Source: Sacculina carcini
Lineage: Eukaryota > Arthropoda > Thecostraca > Sacculinidae
Direction of reading: 5' to 3'
Assembly: GCA_916048095.2 (NCBI GenBank)
Contig: OU696577.1
Coordinates: 4,000,001 to 4,064,000, forward strand
Length of the DNA: 64,000 bases
The notes beneath the pieces were generated by a model. It had not been told where the DNA came from. It was given only the letters and a program-made list of their open reading frames with translations, and ran no database searches. A program made the position numbers and the translations under genes. Position 1 is the first letter of the stretch, and each line of letters starts with the position of its first letter. Below are positions 43,915 through 55,010 of this stretch, piece by piece.

Positions 43915-44225
43915 ACCATCAATAAAAAATAATAAATATTAATAAATAAGAATAAATATTTATAAATAAGAATAAATATTAATAAATAAGATTAAATATT
44001 AATAAATAAGAATAAATATTAATAAATAAGAATAAATATTAATAAATAACAATAAATATTTTATTAAATAAGAATAAATATTAATAAATAAGAATAAATA
44101 TTAATAAATAAGAATAAATATTAATAAATAAGAATAAATATTAATAAATGAGAATAAATATTAATAAATAAGAATAAATATTAATAAATAAGAATAAATA
44201 TTAATAAATATGAATGAATATTAAT
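43915..44225 (-). repeat. AT-rich tandem array in LINE A copy 3, 19-bp unit
   Basis: About 15 units of AATAAATATTAATAAATAAG-like sequence. Absent from copy 1, where the neighbouring 30-bp unit expanded instead. Confidence 0.88.
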
Positions 44226-44509
44226 AAATCAGTAATAAATAACAATCAAGAACAATAAATATGATTAAATAAGAAACATCCAACAATAAATAAAAATATG
44301 ATTCAATAAGTAACAACAACACCAATAAATATAATTCAGTAAACAGCAACAACAATACATATGATTCAATATATAACAACAGACAGCACTTAGTAAATAG
44401 GTAAGTAAGTAAGTATGATTTAATAAATAACAACAACCAATAATAAATAGTAATAAATAGAGAGTAAAATGAGAATAAATATAAATAAATAGAAAATATA
44501 TCACAATAA

Positions 44510-44730
44510 ATATGAATAAACAACATTGAATATGAATAAATAAAGATAAATATGAATATATAAAAATAAATATGAATAAATAAAAATAAATAATAATAAA
44601 TAAAAATAAATAATAATAAATAAAAATAAATATGAATAAATAAAAATAAATATGAATAAATAACAACTAATATGAATAAATAACAATAAATATGAATAAA
44701 TAACAATAAATGTGAATAAATAAACAATTA
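44510..44730 (-). repeat. AT-rich tandem array in LINE A copy 3, AATAAATATGAATAAATA type
   Basis: About a dozen units of AAATATGAATAAATAACAAT-like sequence, an expansion of a motif present in two or three copies after the coding region of copies 1 and 2. Confidence 0.85.
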
Positions 44731-44749
44731 ATAAAACTCAACAGTCGAT

Positions 44750-47700
44750 TCCGCTCTTTCAGCAGCATTTCATTGACTTTGGCCTTGAATTTGCTCAAAT
44801 TGTTCAGCGAGAAAGCATCATCCTTCAACGTGTTCCAAGTAGCCACAGTGGCCGGAAGAAAGCAACGTTGGAATTGCTTTGTACGACAACGAATTGGAGC
44901 CAAGCACTGGGAATGCTGTTTGGATGTAAACCGTGTGCTTCTTGCTGCCACGAAATCATCAGGAATTGACTTGCTCATCGGATGATGGTCGTTGTGCTTG
45001 ATCTTGTACAGCATGCACTCGCTGCTGACCTTTCGACGATGGTCGTGGAAGATCACCAAGAACCAAGTCACCACAGAGGAACTTGCAAGTTCTAACAACT
45101 CTGTTGATAAGATTGAGGTGACAATCCGCAGCAGAAGACCACACGGTACTCTAGAATTGGCAAAATGAAACAGCGAAAACAATTTTTGGAGATTGTGCTG
45201 CTACCGAACATCCGATATGACTTTCTTATAATTCACAGTTTCCGCGATGCCGAAAAAACTAGCTTCCGAATGTGACTCTCAAATGTCAGTTTTGAGTCTA
45301 CATGTACTCCCAATATTTTGAGGTCATCACACAAGCTGAGTTGGGCGTCATTTATGAGGATAGCTCCATGTGAAGGTGGAACGGTACGTGACCTAGAAAC
45401 CAACATGTTTTTAGATTTCGAAGTGTTCAGCATCATATTCCACCTCTCATAGCACTTCAGTACGCTGCTGAGATCGTCGTTGACCGTTTGACGTACCTGT
45501 GGTATGTCCGAAGGAGATGAAATTACAGCCATCAAGGTGATATTATCAGCATATCCATATACAGGGTTGCGTGTGGTTGTGTACAGGTCAACGGTGTAAA
45601 TGCTGAACAAAATAGGACCCAATACACTTCCCTGCGGGACACCGGAGACAATGCTCTGCCAGTGACTGTATGCTCCATCGATGGCAGCACGTTGTACGCG
45701 ATTGGAAATAAATTGATACAAAACACTCAGCAAGCGGCCGCCGACTCCAATGTTTCTCAGTTTTTGCAGCAAGCCCTGGTGGCTCACACGGTCAAATGCT
45801 GCCGAGAAATCCAACTGCACAATCCAGGCTTCACTGCCTTTGTCTAGCACTTGCTGGAGCTTGTGCGTGATAGTAAGCAGAGCGTCAGTCGTGCTGAGGT
45901 TTTTGCGGTATGCAAATTGGTTTTCCGACAGCAGATTGTTGCTCTCCAGGTACTTGGACAGTCTGGAAGATATCAAGTGCTCAAATATTTTGGACAGAAT
46001 CGGCGTAATTGAAATCGGCCGGTAGTTTGCAGCAACAGCTGAATTAGTTCCTTTTGGTATGGGCTTGATATTCACAACCCGCCAGCAGGATGGAATCGAA
46101 CCAGTCTTCATCAAGCGCCGGAAAACAGCACTGAGCTCCGGAGCTAGAGTATCTGCCGTGTTCTTGAAAATTGCGGAAACATATTCAGAGGGTCTGTTCC
46201 TCCGTGGGCATCAAAATCTTTCATGAGAATCGCCACTTCTTTTGATCGGAAGGCAATGCCTTTGATTTTCGGGGCGAGGACAGATGAATCGTCAGACGGA
46301 ATGTACCCTTGACATTGCTTGCAATTGAAGTAATCCATAAGCAACTCTGCCTTCTCTGTTGGGTTGCTTTTGAGCTCACCGTTCGCTGAAAATAAAGGAG
46401 GGACAGACAGGTCATGTCCAAACACTGAGGATTTCAACGTTGGCCACCATTTGTGGGCGTCATTGGCAGATGTTAGCTTTTCAGCAAGTTTCTTTGAGTG
46501 ACGTGTTTCCGCTTCTGAACACACATGCTCAGCATGCCGTCTGGCCTCAGTGTAGAGATTCCATGAATTGGCTGAGCGCGATTGAAGCCACTTGTGGTAA
46601 GCCTCCTGCTTGGATTCACGTGCCCTGCGACATTCGTTGGTGAACCAGGCTTTGTCATCAGAGCGAAAACGTAGTTTTTCAGTAGGCACACTCCTTGATA
46701 TGACATCGGTAATGTATTTGTTCAATGAATCGATGGGACATTCCTTCTGCAGCAGATTTGAAACTTTAATAGCTTTCAATTCATCATTCGCGTATACCCA
46801 GTCAACATTGTTCTTCATGTGCACGAGCCTTGAAATCGTGTAAGGAGAAACCTTCTGTCTCAATGTCAACTTCACGGACAGCGACGAGTGATCTGAAATT
46901 CCTACTGGAGCTTCCAAGTTTACACTCACGATATCTGAGACGTCTGTCATAACCAAGTCCAAACAGTTTCCCGCTTGATGTGTGGGACCGGACACCATTT
47001 GGGAGCAGCCAGAAATGTTGCAGAAATCATATGCTGCTCTACCATGGGCGTCTGTAGGGGATGCCGACAAGAGCCACTCACGGTGATGGGCGTTCATGTC
47101 CCCCACAAATACAAACGCTGACTTAGTGTCCTTCTCTTGAACTGTTGACATGGCTGACAAGAGACATTCGTAGATAGAGTCATAACTGTCTGTATTTCGG
47201 TAGGCTCCAAAGATGTAAAAGTTCATCAAGGCGGTGTTCACACGCAGCAGCATAACTTCATGACAAGTGCAGTCGTGCGCTGTAATTCTCGTTGCTGAAA
47301 AGCCTTTGCGTACGTATACTGTCATGCCACGCCGTCTGTTTTTTTAGTTACGTTTGATTAGCAATGGCTTACTGAAACCTGGCATCAAGAGCTCAGAATG
47401 GTCCCGATAATCGGACACAAGCGTTTCGCCACATATAACGATGTCCTTGGAGCGACTGACTGCTGAAAAATCTCTGATATTCTTATACAAGCCTCTGATG
47501 CTGGGGAAAAGTATATTTGAAACTCGTTTTTTTGGTCGAGCAGGACCGGGATTTATTTCAACATGGCCACACATCGTCAGCAGAAATGACAAATCCACGG
47601 TGTGAGAAGGCACACGCACAACGCAAGACAAAAATACAAATACACATAATGCGCGACGCATGCAAGCACAAATACACAACACATAACACATGCATACGAA

Positions 47701-47827
47701 ATGTCACACAAAAAACAAGAATACAACACACACAATACACAGCAAACAAACACACACAATACACAGCAAACAAACACACAAATACACACACAACAAGAAA
47801 AACACTAGAAAACACATGTAAAAACAA
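44750..47827 (-). pseudogene. LINE A copy 3 coding region
   Basis: From the 5' side: a hydrophobic leader (47827-47560, with a frame change before 2A), GHVEINPGP at 47568-47542, endonuclease N-part ending at a stop at 47344-47346, endonuclease and linker 47325-46144 (VGDMNAHH, SDHSSLS), a frameshift near 46140, RT 46114-45233 (YRPISITPIL, LDFSAAFDRV, YADN at 45554-45543), another shift near 45190, then a C-terminal part to about 44760. Like copy 1 it has YADN instead of YADD. Confidence 0.85.
47542..47568 (-). promoter_or_regulatory. Variant 2A-like motif, LINE A copy 3
   Basis: Codes for GHVEINPGP. NPGP and the Glu are kept, but the conserved Asp before V-E is His, a change expected to weaken ribosome skipping. 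Confidence 0.7.
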
Positions 47828-48539
47828 TTTATTGAGAGCTCATTGTTAAACACATCGCAAAGCAAAATGTCCAATGAGCGAGAACAAAGACAAAGTATGA
47901 GCATAACACAGAATTATTTGACACCTCAGTGCGAGGAAACGGCTGGGCGCTGACGGAAAACGGGAAAATCGGCCGTTAGCCGAGGGGGCGGGGCTAAAAT
48001 TTTCAGCCCGCCACATCAACAAAACGGATATGAAGCAGAACATAGTACATATATCCATGCACAGCACTTATATTTATAGACAAAGTTAAATAAAATAATA
48101 TACAAACTGAACTCAAAATTCAAGAAAAAGAATGTGATTAGAGAATTCAGCAGGAAGATTGCAAAGCAACTATGGCTGTGAACCCTGATTCTCAATCACA
48201 TTCAGAGACAAAATTTAAAAATACAAATATATAACCTGAGAAAATGAAGGATTAATTGACTTAAACAAACAAAAAAGTCTTAGAAGTAAATGAATGAGCT
48301 AGCAAGAAGACAATATCCTCCTTTAAAAAGGCAAATATTACCAATGAACAAAACGAGTAAGGGACAATAAAGAAACGCTATAACAAATATATCAATAGAA
48401 CAACTGAAATATAACTCAATGAGCACTCCGCGTTAGAAGAATGCAGCATCTGTCGTCGGTGAGCGTAGACAGGGAAGCGTAGACAGCCGGGCGCGAACGA
48501 GCGACGGTAAACACGTGCACACTCAGCGAGGGTCAGTCA

Positions 48540-48663
48540 GACTGTTACTTTGCATTATGTTACTTCTGTATCACGAATCTACATGGTATTAATCGAAAAA
48601 ACAAACAGCATGCTCAGTATCCGACGTTTCTGTATTTGTATTGCAGAACAGATGATGATTGTG

Positions 48664-48736
<73 letters not shown>

Positions 48737-49525
48737 AAGACAGTACATGATAGACGCACACGCGCACACATACACAACCACACATACACATGACTGCACA
48801 TACACATACACGGCGTCTGCCAACGCGACCAGTGCTACGCGTGTATACAGACACACAGACATACAAACGTTGAATCGCATGTAAGCAAACGTTCAATATA
48901 TCATAATTTCTCGCGCATCGCTCGCTCTGGCGCCTCGGATCAACAATGTGAAATTATAGTTTCTTCAGCAATTAAGCCAGTACCACACGGCCCTGATGTC
49001 CCTATTCCGGAACACGACGTCAACTTCGAGTCGTCGTCCGAACCAGAGTCAGGAGATGATGCCGATGCCGACGAATCTGGTACATTCTAGCCACCAGAGC
49101 AGGTCCGGCCGGTGCCACTGAGCCAAGCTGAGCTCAACGATCTGACGCGAGACCTGAACCTGTCCAAGGAGTCTGCTCAGCTTCTGGGTTCTAGCCTCCG
49201 TACACGAATTATCCATGCTTCATGTGATTGTGGGACAGCCGGGCAGACGACAAGCATTATGTCCAACGAGAGTGGCCGTCAAGGTCAGGACTAGAGCCCG
49301 GCTCGCACAATCTTGTGGCACATTCTCTGGTCGACCCGCAAAAGATTCTGCTGCCACCACTGCACATCAAACTCGGTCTCATGGAAAACTTTTTGAAAGC
49401 GTTGGACAAGCAAGGTGAAGGATTCTATTTTCTGCGGCCAAAATTCCCAAGAGTGAGCAGGGAGAAACTTAAGGCGGGGTATTCGATGTTCTTCAGATAA
49501 GATAGCTCATGAAGGACACCCGCTT
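48540..49525 (+). pseudogene. Disrupted gene, third piece
   Basis: Resumes with DCYFALCYFCITNLHGIN. After about 48625 some 340 bp of foreign sequence including (TA)n intervenes; coding resumes near 48966 (SSAIKPVPHG), with an acidic Glu/Asp-rich linker, a stop at 49088-49090, LSQAELNDL, and then a deletion of perhaps 130-150 residues before WDSRADDKHYVQREWPSRS. LPPLHIKLGLMENFL and REKLKAG follow. It ends at CGCTT, the Gypsy-6 target. Confidence 0.8.
48626..48965. repeat. Foreign stretch with (TA)n inside the disrupted gene
   Basis: About 36 TA units at 48664-48734 and a CA-rich segment at 48737-48805 that is the inverse of 22345-22411. It begins GTTTCTG and ends TTTCTTCAG at 48968, so an intron is possible, but the shared repeat favours an insertion. 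No coding content. Confidence 0.6.
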
Positions 49526-49790
49526 TGTTTGAATGTTACGAAGGAACGACGCACGGAGGACGATCACAAAGTACACGTTATATCCAATCACAAGACCAGA
49601 CACAGACTAACTTAACGAACTTGAACGCATACACATATTTCACATCCACGCAGTCTATACACCATACGCACAGGCACAGGTCAGCACACGCGCATACATC
49701 AACACAGAGTCAACATACGCATGACCTTCACAGGTCAACGCTCAGTCTGCGCAGAGGCGTACGCAGCATGTTGCGAGATAATTCCCAACA
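49526..49790 (-). repeat. Gypsy-6 3' LTR
   Basis: 265 bp, TG...CA ends, ~95% identical to 54224-54493. Confidence 0.92.
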
Positions 49791-49819
49791 CCTCCCCATC
49801 GAAAGTTAAATTTCTTCTA

Positions 49820-51137
49820 TTAACCCCGCCGACCGACGACGAATTCTTCCCGACCTTCTGAGTGGAGGCTCAGCCACTGGACGGTGATCGCGCGGTTCTT
49901 TTTGATCCCAGGCAGTTTCCACATTTCCACATTTTGTTCATTCTCATTGTCGTGCTGAAAGGGAGATGCGTGAGCGAATCTTTCTCTGAGGAATATTCTA
50001 TTTCGACATAACACTCTTCCGCTATTCAGTCGGATGAGGTATCTGCGGTGTGAGGCTATGCCAGATATGACACCATAGTTTGACCACAGCTTCGTGATAG
50101 GATCTCTAACAACAACACAATTTCCTATTCTTAGAGGGTTCAAGTTTTTGGCGTCCTGATCATATCTCTTCTCTTCTATCTCTCATATCTCATATATCTC
50201 TCTTTTGTTGCAGTTTGTCACTCCGGCTGCGGTCGATATCCAGGTTGATTTTCTGCTACTTCTTGTCGAACGCACGACGATGCGCCGGAATGGTGTCCTG
50301 GATCGGTCGTCCATATATTATTTCAGCTGGTGATAATCCGTTTGGTCCAGGAGTATTTCTGAACTGGAGCAAGGCTCTGGAGAATGACTCACTGTTGGAT
50401 GCCTTTGCTTGTTGATCCCAGCACTTGACAATAATCTTCTTTACACTTTTGACTGCTGACTCGGTTTTTCCGTTTGATTGTGGGTAGCCTGGCGAGGACG
50501 TTCTCTGTTCTACCCCCCATCGCAAAAGAAACTGGCGAAATTTATGAGATGTGAACTGAGGTCCACCATCACTATACCAAATATCAGGCACTCCGTTGAT
50601 GCAGAAAATATCCTGGCATCTGCGTATAACATTTTCATCAGTAGTATCAGCGCTCAAATTGGCTACGGTGGTCCATGACGAGTAGTGATCAACTACTACT
50701 AAGAAGTTTTTCCCTCCATACTGTGCTAGATCCGCTGATATGATTTCAAATGGGCGAGTGTCTTTCTGATGCGCAATGTACGTTTCTTTTTCTTGTGCTG
50801 GTAACATCTCCTGACATTTCCGGCATTCCTTAGTGATGTTTCAGACGATCTCACGGTCCATACCTGGCCAATAGAGGATGCGACGAGCGCGCGCTTTCAC
50901 TCTTTCCTGACCTTGATGACCTTCGTGTAGAAGCTTCAGCATTTTCCGTCTCATTGACCGTGGAACGACGAGGCGACAATCACATATAATCATGCCATCA
51001 TCGACAGAAATTTCGGCATGGTTTGGCCAGTACGGTTTGATCACATCAGGTAACGCGCTTTTTGCAGAAGGAAATCCTTGCAGTATATATTTGTTCAGGA
51101 CTCTTAGCTCGTGGTCTGAGTCTGATACTTCTTTCAA
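49820..51137 (-). pseudogene. Gypsy-6 integrase
   Basis: Minus-strand frames with a finger-region part (LLHEGHQGQERVKARAR), the core (IISADLAQYGGK, YSDGGPQFTS, YPQSNGKTESAV) and a C-terminal SH3-like tail (IGNCVVVRDP, RRYLIRLNSGR) near 50100. Fossil part, broken. Confidence 0.83.
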
Positions 51138-51147
51138 CCGTTGTATT

Positions 51148-51427
51148 CAGAGCCGTTGCGAGGACTTATGAGCCCCCCCCCCCCGAAGGCAACACTTGGG
51201 GGCTCTCCCGAAGGCAACACTTGGGGCCCCCGGAAGGCAACACTTGGGGCCCCCGGAAGGCAACACTTGGGGCCCCCCGAAGGCTACACTTGGGGTAAGA
51301 TCACCAGCAAAAAGATAGAGGCTATATATAATATGATAAATTTTAATGTCATACGTGAAGCAACGGGGCCCCTCAGCACTCGGGGCCCCCCGGCCGGGGG
51401 GTACGGGGGGCGGTTGCTACGGCTCTG
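51148..51427. mobile_element. hAT-type MITE (280 bp) with GC-rich internal repeats
   Basis: Terminal inverted repeats CAGAGCCGTTGC / GCTACGGCTCTG (one mismatch over the first 12 bp) and an 8-bp target duplication GTTGTATT (51140-51147 and 51428-51435), the signature of hAT transposons. The interior has about five tandem copies of a ~23-bp unit with GAAGGCAACACTTGGGG and a C-run of 10 near 51174. No transposase. It sits between the Gypsy-6 integrase and RNase H. Confidence 0.88.
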
Positions 51428-51436
51428 GTTGTATTC

Positions 51437-52907
51437 TCAATTTGAAATGTTCCTCTTTCGCTGATTTGGACAAAGTGTGAACACTGACACTTCATTTTCG
51501 GCTTCTGCCAGTTCGTCTTCCTGTTTTGGCGAATCTATTGGCGATCTCGATAATGCATCTGCTGTGACGTTTTCAGATCCTTTACACCAGACGATCTTGA
51601 AACTGTATTCCATTGTCTTCATTCGGATTCTCTGTAAACGGGGATTTTCAATCTCGTCCAGACGTTTGCTGGTTAAGATTGGAACGAGAGGCTTGTGATC
51701 AACAATAATTGTAAACGTATCACGACCAAGTACAAATGTACGGCATTTTCGCAAACCTCATGCTATCGCCAGAGCCTCGAGTTCAATGACTGCATATCTT
51801 TATTCGGTGTCAGTGAGGAATCTTGACCCCGCTTGAACGGGCTTCCATGTCCCATCTGATTGTTGTTGCGTGAGCACGAAAGCAATGCCGTTCAATCCAC
51901 TTGCGTCTGTTGTCAGGTTAGTTGGCTTCTTAGGGTCGTAATATGACAGGGTTGCTTCTGATGAGAGAAATTTCTTCGCTTTCTGAAGCGCTTGATCGTG
52001 TTCTGTCGACCAGAAAAATTCATTTTTGACACTCAATGGTGACCGCATTGGCTGCAACAGTTGTAAAGCAACATTTGAAAATGATGATATCTGATTGGCC
52101 ATGCCGAAAAGGGAATTCAGATATGTTTTGTGGTGTTGGAAATTCTGCAATTGCGCGACATAAATCAGAGTCCATATGGTACCCGGTCCTGGTTATCACG
52201 TGTCCAGCAAATTTAATTGACTGCCGACCAAAGACAAACTTGTCCTTGTTAAGAGAAACGCCATTATTTTGACAGCATTACAGGAATTCCTCGACGTGTC
52301 TATAGTGTTTGTTGAGATCATCGTCGTACACTAGAACATCATCAACCACTCGACGGAAATTGTTCATTGTCGAAAAACATTCGTACATGCGCCGGTTGTA
52401 GTGATCGGATATTGACGATATTCCGTACGGTGCTCTCAAAAACTTGTATCTGCCAAAAGGCGTGAGAAACGTGGTAAATTTTGTACTTGTATCCTCCAAT
52501 TCACATTGATGATACCCTTTTAATGCGTCAAAAGTCGTAAAAAATCCCGTCTGATTTTGCAGAATGTTTGAGATCACTTCTGCTGGTGTTTCAGAAGAGA
52601 ATGGTTCTCTCACTACATATTTGTTGAGGAAAGATAAATCGACGCACAGGCGGATTTTATCTGAGTTTTTCTTTGGAGTTACCACAATAGGAGCGCACCA
52701 CTCTGATGGTTCTGTCGTACGTACGATGATCCTTTTTTCAACCAGGGTGTCAAATTCCGCTTTGAGTTTTTCTCGCAAGTTGAACGGTACTTTTCTTGGA
52801 GCTGTAACGCAAAATGGTTTTGCATAATCTTTCAGTGTGATGCGAAATTTTTCTCCAGGCATTGGCCTTAGGTGACCGTCTAAAACTGTATGATATTTTG
52901 TCACCAT
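51437..52907 (-). pseudogene. Gypsy-6 reverse transcriptase-RNase H
   Basis: Minus-strand frames with RT blocks (PFCVTAPRKVPFN, IRLCVDLSFLNKYV, FLTPFGRYKFLRAPYG, VVDDVLVYDDD) and RNase H traces (NLTTDASGLNGIAF, IIVDHKPLVPIL, NVTADALSRSP). Fossil part, broken. Confidence 0.83.
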
Positions 52908-52919
52908 CTTCTCTTGTAA

Positions 52920-54041
52920 TTATCTTGTGCTGTCCAGCTCATTTTGATTTTCTGATGGGCGGAGGGGCTTTGCTTCTCCATTCGCTTGAGAATTGTCATC
53001 TCGTGATTTGATGCGGCTTACCGAATTTCGCAGTTCTGAATTTCGCAGCTCCGGCAAAATTTTTAGGTCGCGAGATATGATCCAAGACAGCAGTACTCTT
53101 TTTACACCAGGTAGTACATGGAATACTTCTTCTACTGTTGTAGTGCCACACGTTACGTTCATCACAAACGTTCCGAGAGAACGGACTTCTGTTTGGTCTG
53201 CCATTTTTGGATTTGACATAGCTGGGGACAGTTCGTGTCTACCCATTTTGATGCGTCTCAGAACATCTAATCCCACGACTGATATATCGGCTCCTGAGTC
53301 CAGCAGAGCTTGAACCGTACACTTCGACTGTGGTTTCTTCTTCGGTACAATCTGCACATTGATTTTCTGAGCTGAGATGCCGTTTGTACTAGCTATAAAA
53401 GTCATTACCCGTTTTTCTCGATTTGTCTGTCGAGGAAATGTTTCTGGTGCTCTGCATATTTTTGCAAAATGTCCAACTTTGTGGCACCTGGCACATGTTT
53501 TGTTTACTGCGGGACAATCTGCTTTTTTCTTGTGCCATGCACCTCCGCAATAGGAACACGATTTTATTTTCTGTTGATTCTCAGTGGCGTTAAGATCACG
53601 CTCACTGTGCTTTCCGATTTTGTTCAGCTGTTGTCCGAATATAACTGATGAATCATGATGTGCCGCTTCTTCTGAACGACATATTCTGATGGCGTCATAA
53701 AGTGACAAATTCTGAACTGCACACATCTTCTGAATTGTCTGTGAGTCAGCTAATCCCATCACTACTCGATCATGTATCATCGATTCGCGACATGAGACGC
53801 AGAAGTTGCATTCACTCGACAAATCCTTAAGACTCGTTAGGAAGTCGTCAAAACATTCTCCAGGTTGTTGTGCTCTCATGTTGAATTTTCTACGTGCCAG
53901 TACCTCGCTGTGCTGTCCTTGTACATATTTTCCCAGCATATCTATGATATGTATGACGTCGTTGGCGTGTGATTCTGGAATATCCAAGTCTTCTACGACT
54001 TTTATAGTCTCGTCGGAGAGACATGATCGAATCGCGGCCAT
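52920..54041 (-). pseudogene. Gypsy-6 gag-protease
   Basis: Minus-strand frame of 373 codons with gag helices (FDDFLTSLKDLSSEC, DRVVMGLADSQTI), two zinc knuckles (CSYCGGAWHKKKADC, CARCHKVGHFAKIC) and a protease loop ALLDSGADISVVG. The gag start lies upstream near 54223. Fossil part. Confidence 0.85.
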
Positions 54042-54223
54042 TTGGTATGCTGGCTCCGCTGATGATAATTTACTCAGCAGGTAAAAGTCATCCCAGCGAC
54101 GTTTCCCTGAATGAAAGCTCTCGGTCTGCTGAGATATCTAGCTAGAGATATTTTTTCCAATCCATGAAAACTTTCCGTTAGCCGCTGATACATGTTCGCT
54201 TTGAAACAATTTCGGCTGCGCCA

Positions 54224-54493
54224 TGTTTGGATGTTACGAAGGAACGACGCACGGAGGACGATCACAAAGTACACGTTGTATTCAATCACAAGACCAGACA
54301 CAGACTAACTTAACGAACTGGAACAATCATTCATACACATATTTCACATCCACGCAGTCTATACACCATACGCTCACGCACAGGTCAGCACACGCGCATA
54401 CTTCACCACACAGTCAACATACGCTTGAACCTCACAGGTCAACGCTCAGTCTGCGCAGGGGCGTACGCAGCATGTTGCGACTAACTCCCAACA
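54224..54493 (-). repeat. Gypsy-6 5' LTR
   Basis: 270 bp partner of 49526-49790; slightly longer because of a small insertion. Confidence 0.92.
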
Positions 54494-54560
54494 CGCTTCG
54501 ATGATTCGTTGAAACCCTCTAAACTTTCCGCTTGGCTGGCTCTGAAGTCAGTCATCGATA
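54494..54560 (+). pseudogene. Disrupted gene, fourth piece
   Basis: Directly after the Gypsy-6 LTR and CGCTT, the frame reads RFDDSLKPSKLSAWLALKSVI, which fits the family block that follows KLKAG...IRQLMKD. Recognisable similarity ends near 54560. Confidence 0.65.
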
Positions 54561-54599
54561 TACAGGGTTCTTTATGTTAGTTAGTATGAAAGTTATCTA

Positions 54600-54711
54600 G
54601 CCATGCCAGTATAGCCATGCCGTAGTACAGCCGTGCTACGTACTACGTACGACCGTACGTACGACCGTACGTACAGCCGTGCTGACCGTACTACGTACGA
54701 CAGCACGTACG
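54600..54711. repeat. Self-complementary GTAC-rich stretch
   Basis: Repeated ACGTACGACCGTACG-like words and GCCGTGCT/AGCACG pairs form many short palindromes. It lies between the fourth gene piece and a Gypsy scrap, at a rearrangement junction. Origin unknown. Confidence 0.6.
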
Positions 54712-55010
54712 TGCTGGTCTGACTAATTGCATACGAGACGAGCAATTTGAGTGGACATCAGATGCCGAGAATAACTTTCAAGATCTGCGTCAAGCGATTG
54801 CTGATTATCCTGTAGTCCGTCCGGTAGATCCGAAATTGAAATTTTGCGTCAATACTGATGCTTGTATGCTTGGACGGGGAGCAAGTCTCACCCAAGGTGA
54901 AGCTGATACAGAACTTGGTGCTGCATACGCGTCAGGCAAGTGGACCGATGTGCAGAGTCGATAAAGTACTACAGAGCTTGAATTGGCTGTTGGGATATAT
55001 GCTTAGTAGA
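54712..55010 (+). mobile_element. Gypsy-7 scrap, RT-RNase H region (+)
   Basis: Encodes CIRDEQFEWTSDAE, DYPVVRPVDPKLKFCVNTDACML and TTELELAVGIYA, the RT-RNase H tether and RNase H of a Gypsy element. The first ~160 bp reappear inverted at 62923-63068. Broken, truncated at both ends. Confidence 0.75.

Larger units (their letters stand above)
43608..48539 (-). mobile_element. LINE A copy 3, full length
   Basis: 4.93 kb on the minus strand with target duplication GACTGTT (43601-43607 and 48540-48546). The 5' end (minus) begins CTGACTGACCCTCGCTGAG and the 3' end carries the conserved tail plus (AAT)n. It is inserted in the cellular-type gene. The coding region has several breaks. The 3' UTR contains two expanded AT-rich arrays different from the array of copy 1. 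Confidence 0.92.
49526..54493 (-). mobile_element. Ty3/Gypsy LTR retrotransposon (Gypsy-6)
   Basis: LTRs 49526-49790 (265 bp) and 54224-54493 (270 bp), beginning TGTTTG and ending CCCAACA, about 5% divergent, with CGCTT duplicated at 49521-49525 and 54494-54498. On the minus strand the primer-binding site TGGCGCAGCCG abuts the 5' LTR, and an ATG overlapping it opens gag. A purine tract GATGGGGAGG precedes the 3' LTR. Interior order gag, protease, RT, RNase H, integrase. Broken (several breaks) and carrying a hAT-type MITE. Confidence 0.92.
41507..54560 (+). pseudogene. Cellular-type gene of an uncharacterised metazoan family, split by three insertions
   Basis: Four pieces read in order: 41532-41553 (MNRKCKNH), 43346-43607 (PDRFCYICGKVTL ... 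YYAYFGVKLGDQDKSYAP ... VPMVWREGKEHS), 48540-49525 (CYFCITNLHGINRKNK, SAIKPVPHGPDVPIP, LSQAELNDLTRDLNLSK, WDSRADDKHYV, LLPPLHIKLGLMENFLKALD) and 54494-54560 (RFDDSLKPSKLSAWLALKS). I recognise these blocks from a multi-copy family of Cys-containing animal proteins commonly annotated as uncharacterised. The interrupters are LINE C, LINE A and Gypsy-6, each with target duplication. Besides these it has an in-frame TAA near 43415, a ~340-bp insert after 48625, a stop at 49088-49090 and an internal deletion near 49215. A splice acceptor TTCTCATCATTTCAG precedes the start. The molecular function of the family is unknown to me. Confidence 0.8.

Noticed and set aside
44221-44727. Ile/Tyr/Leu-rich minus-strand frames
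   Set aside because: They are translations of AT-rich tandem arrays in LINE A copy 3.
48550-48896. Tyr-Ile repeat frames around 48664-48734
   Set aside because: (TA)n microsatellite.
48626-48968. An intron of the disrupted gene
   Set aside because: It starts with GT and ends with AG, but contains a repeat segment shared with 22345-22411 and a long (TA)n; insertion is at least as likely, so no intron is annotated.
51148-51427. Gly/Pro-rich frames (NTWGPRKATLG type)
   Set aside because: They are the GC-rich units of the hAT MITE.
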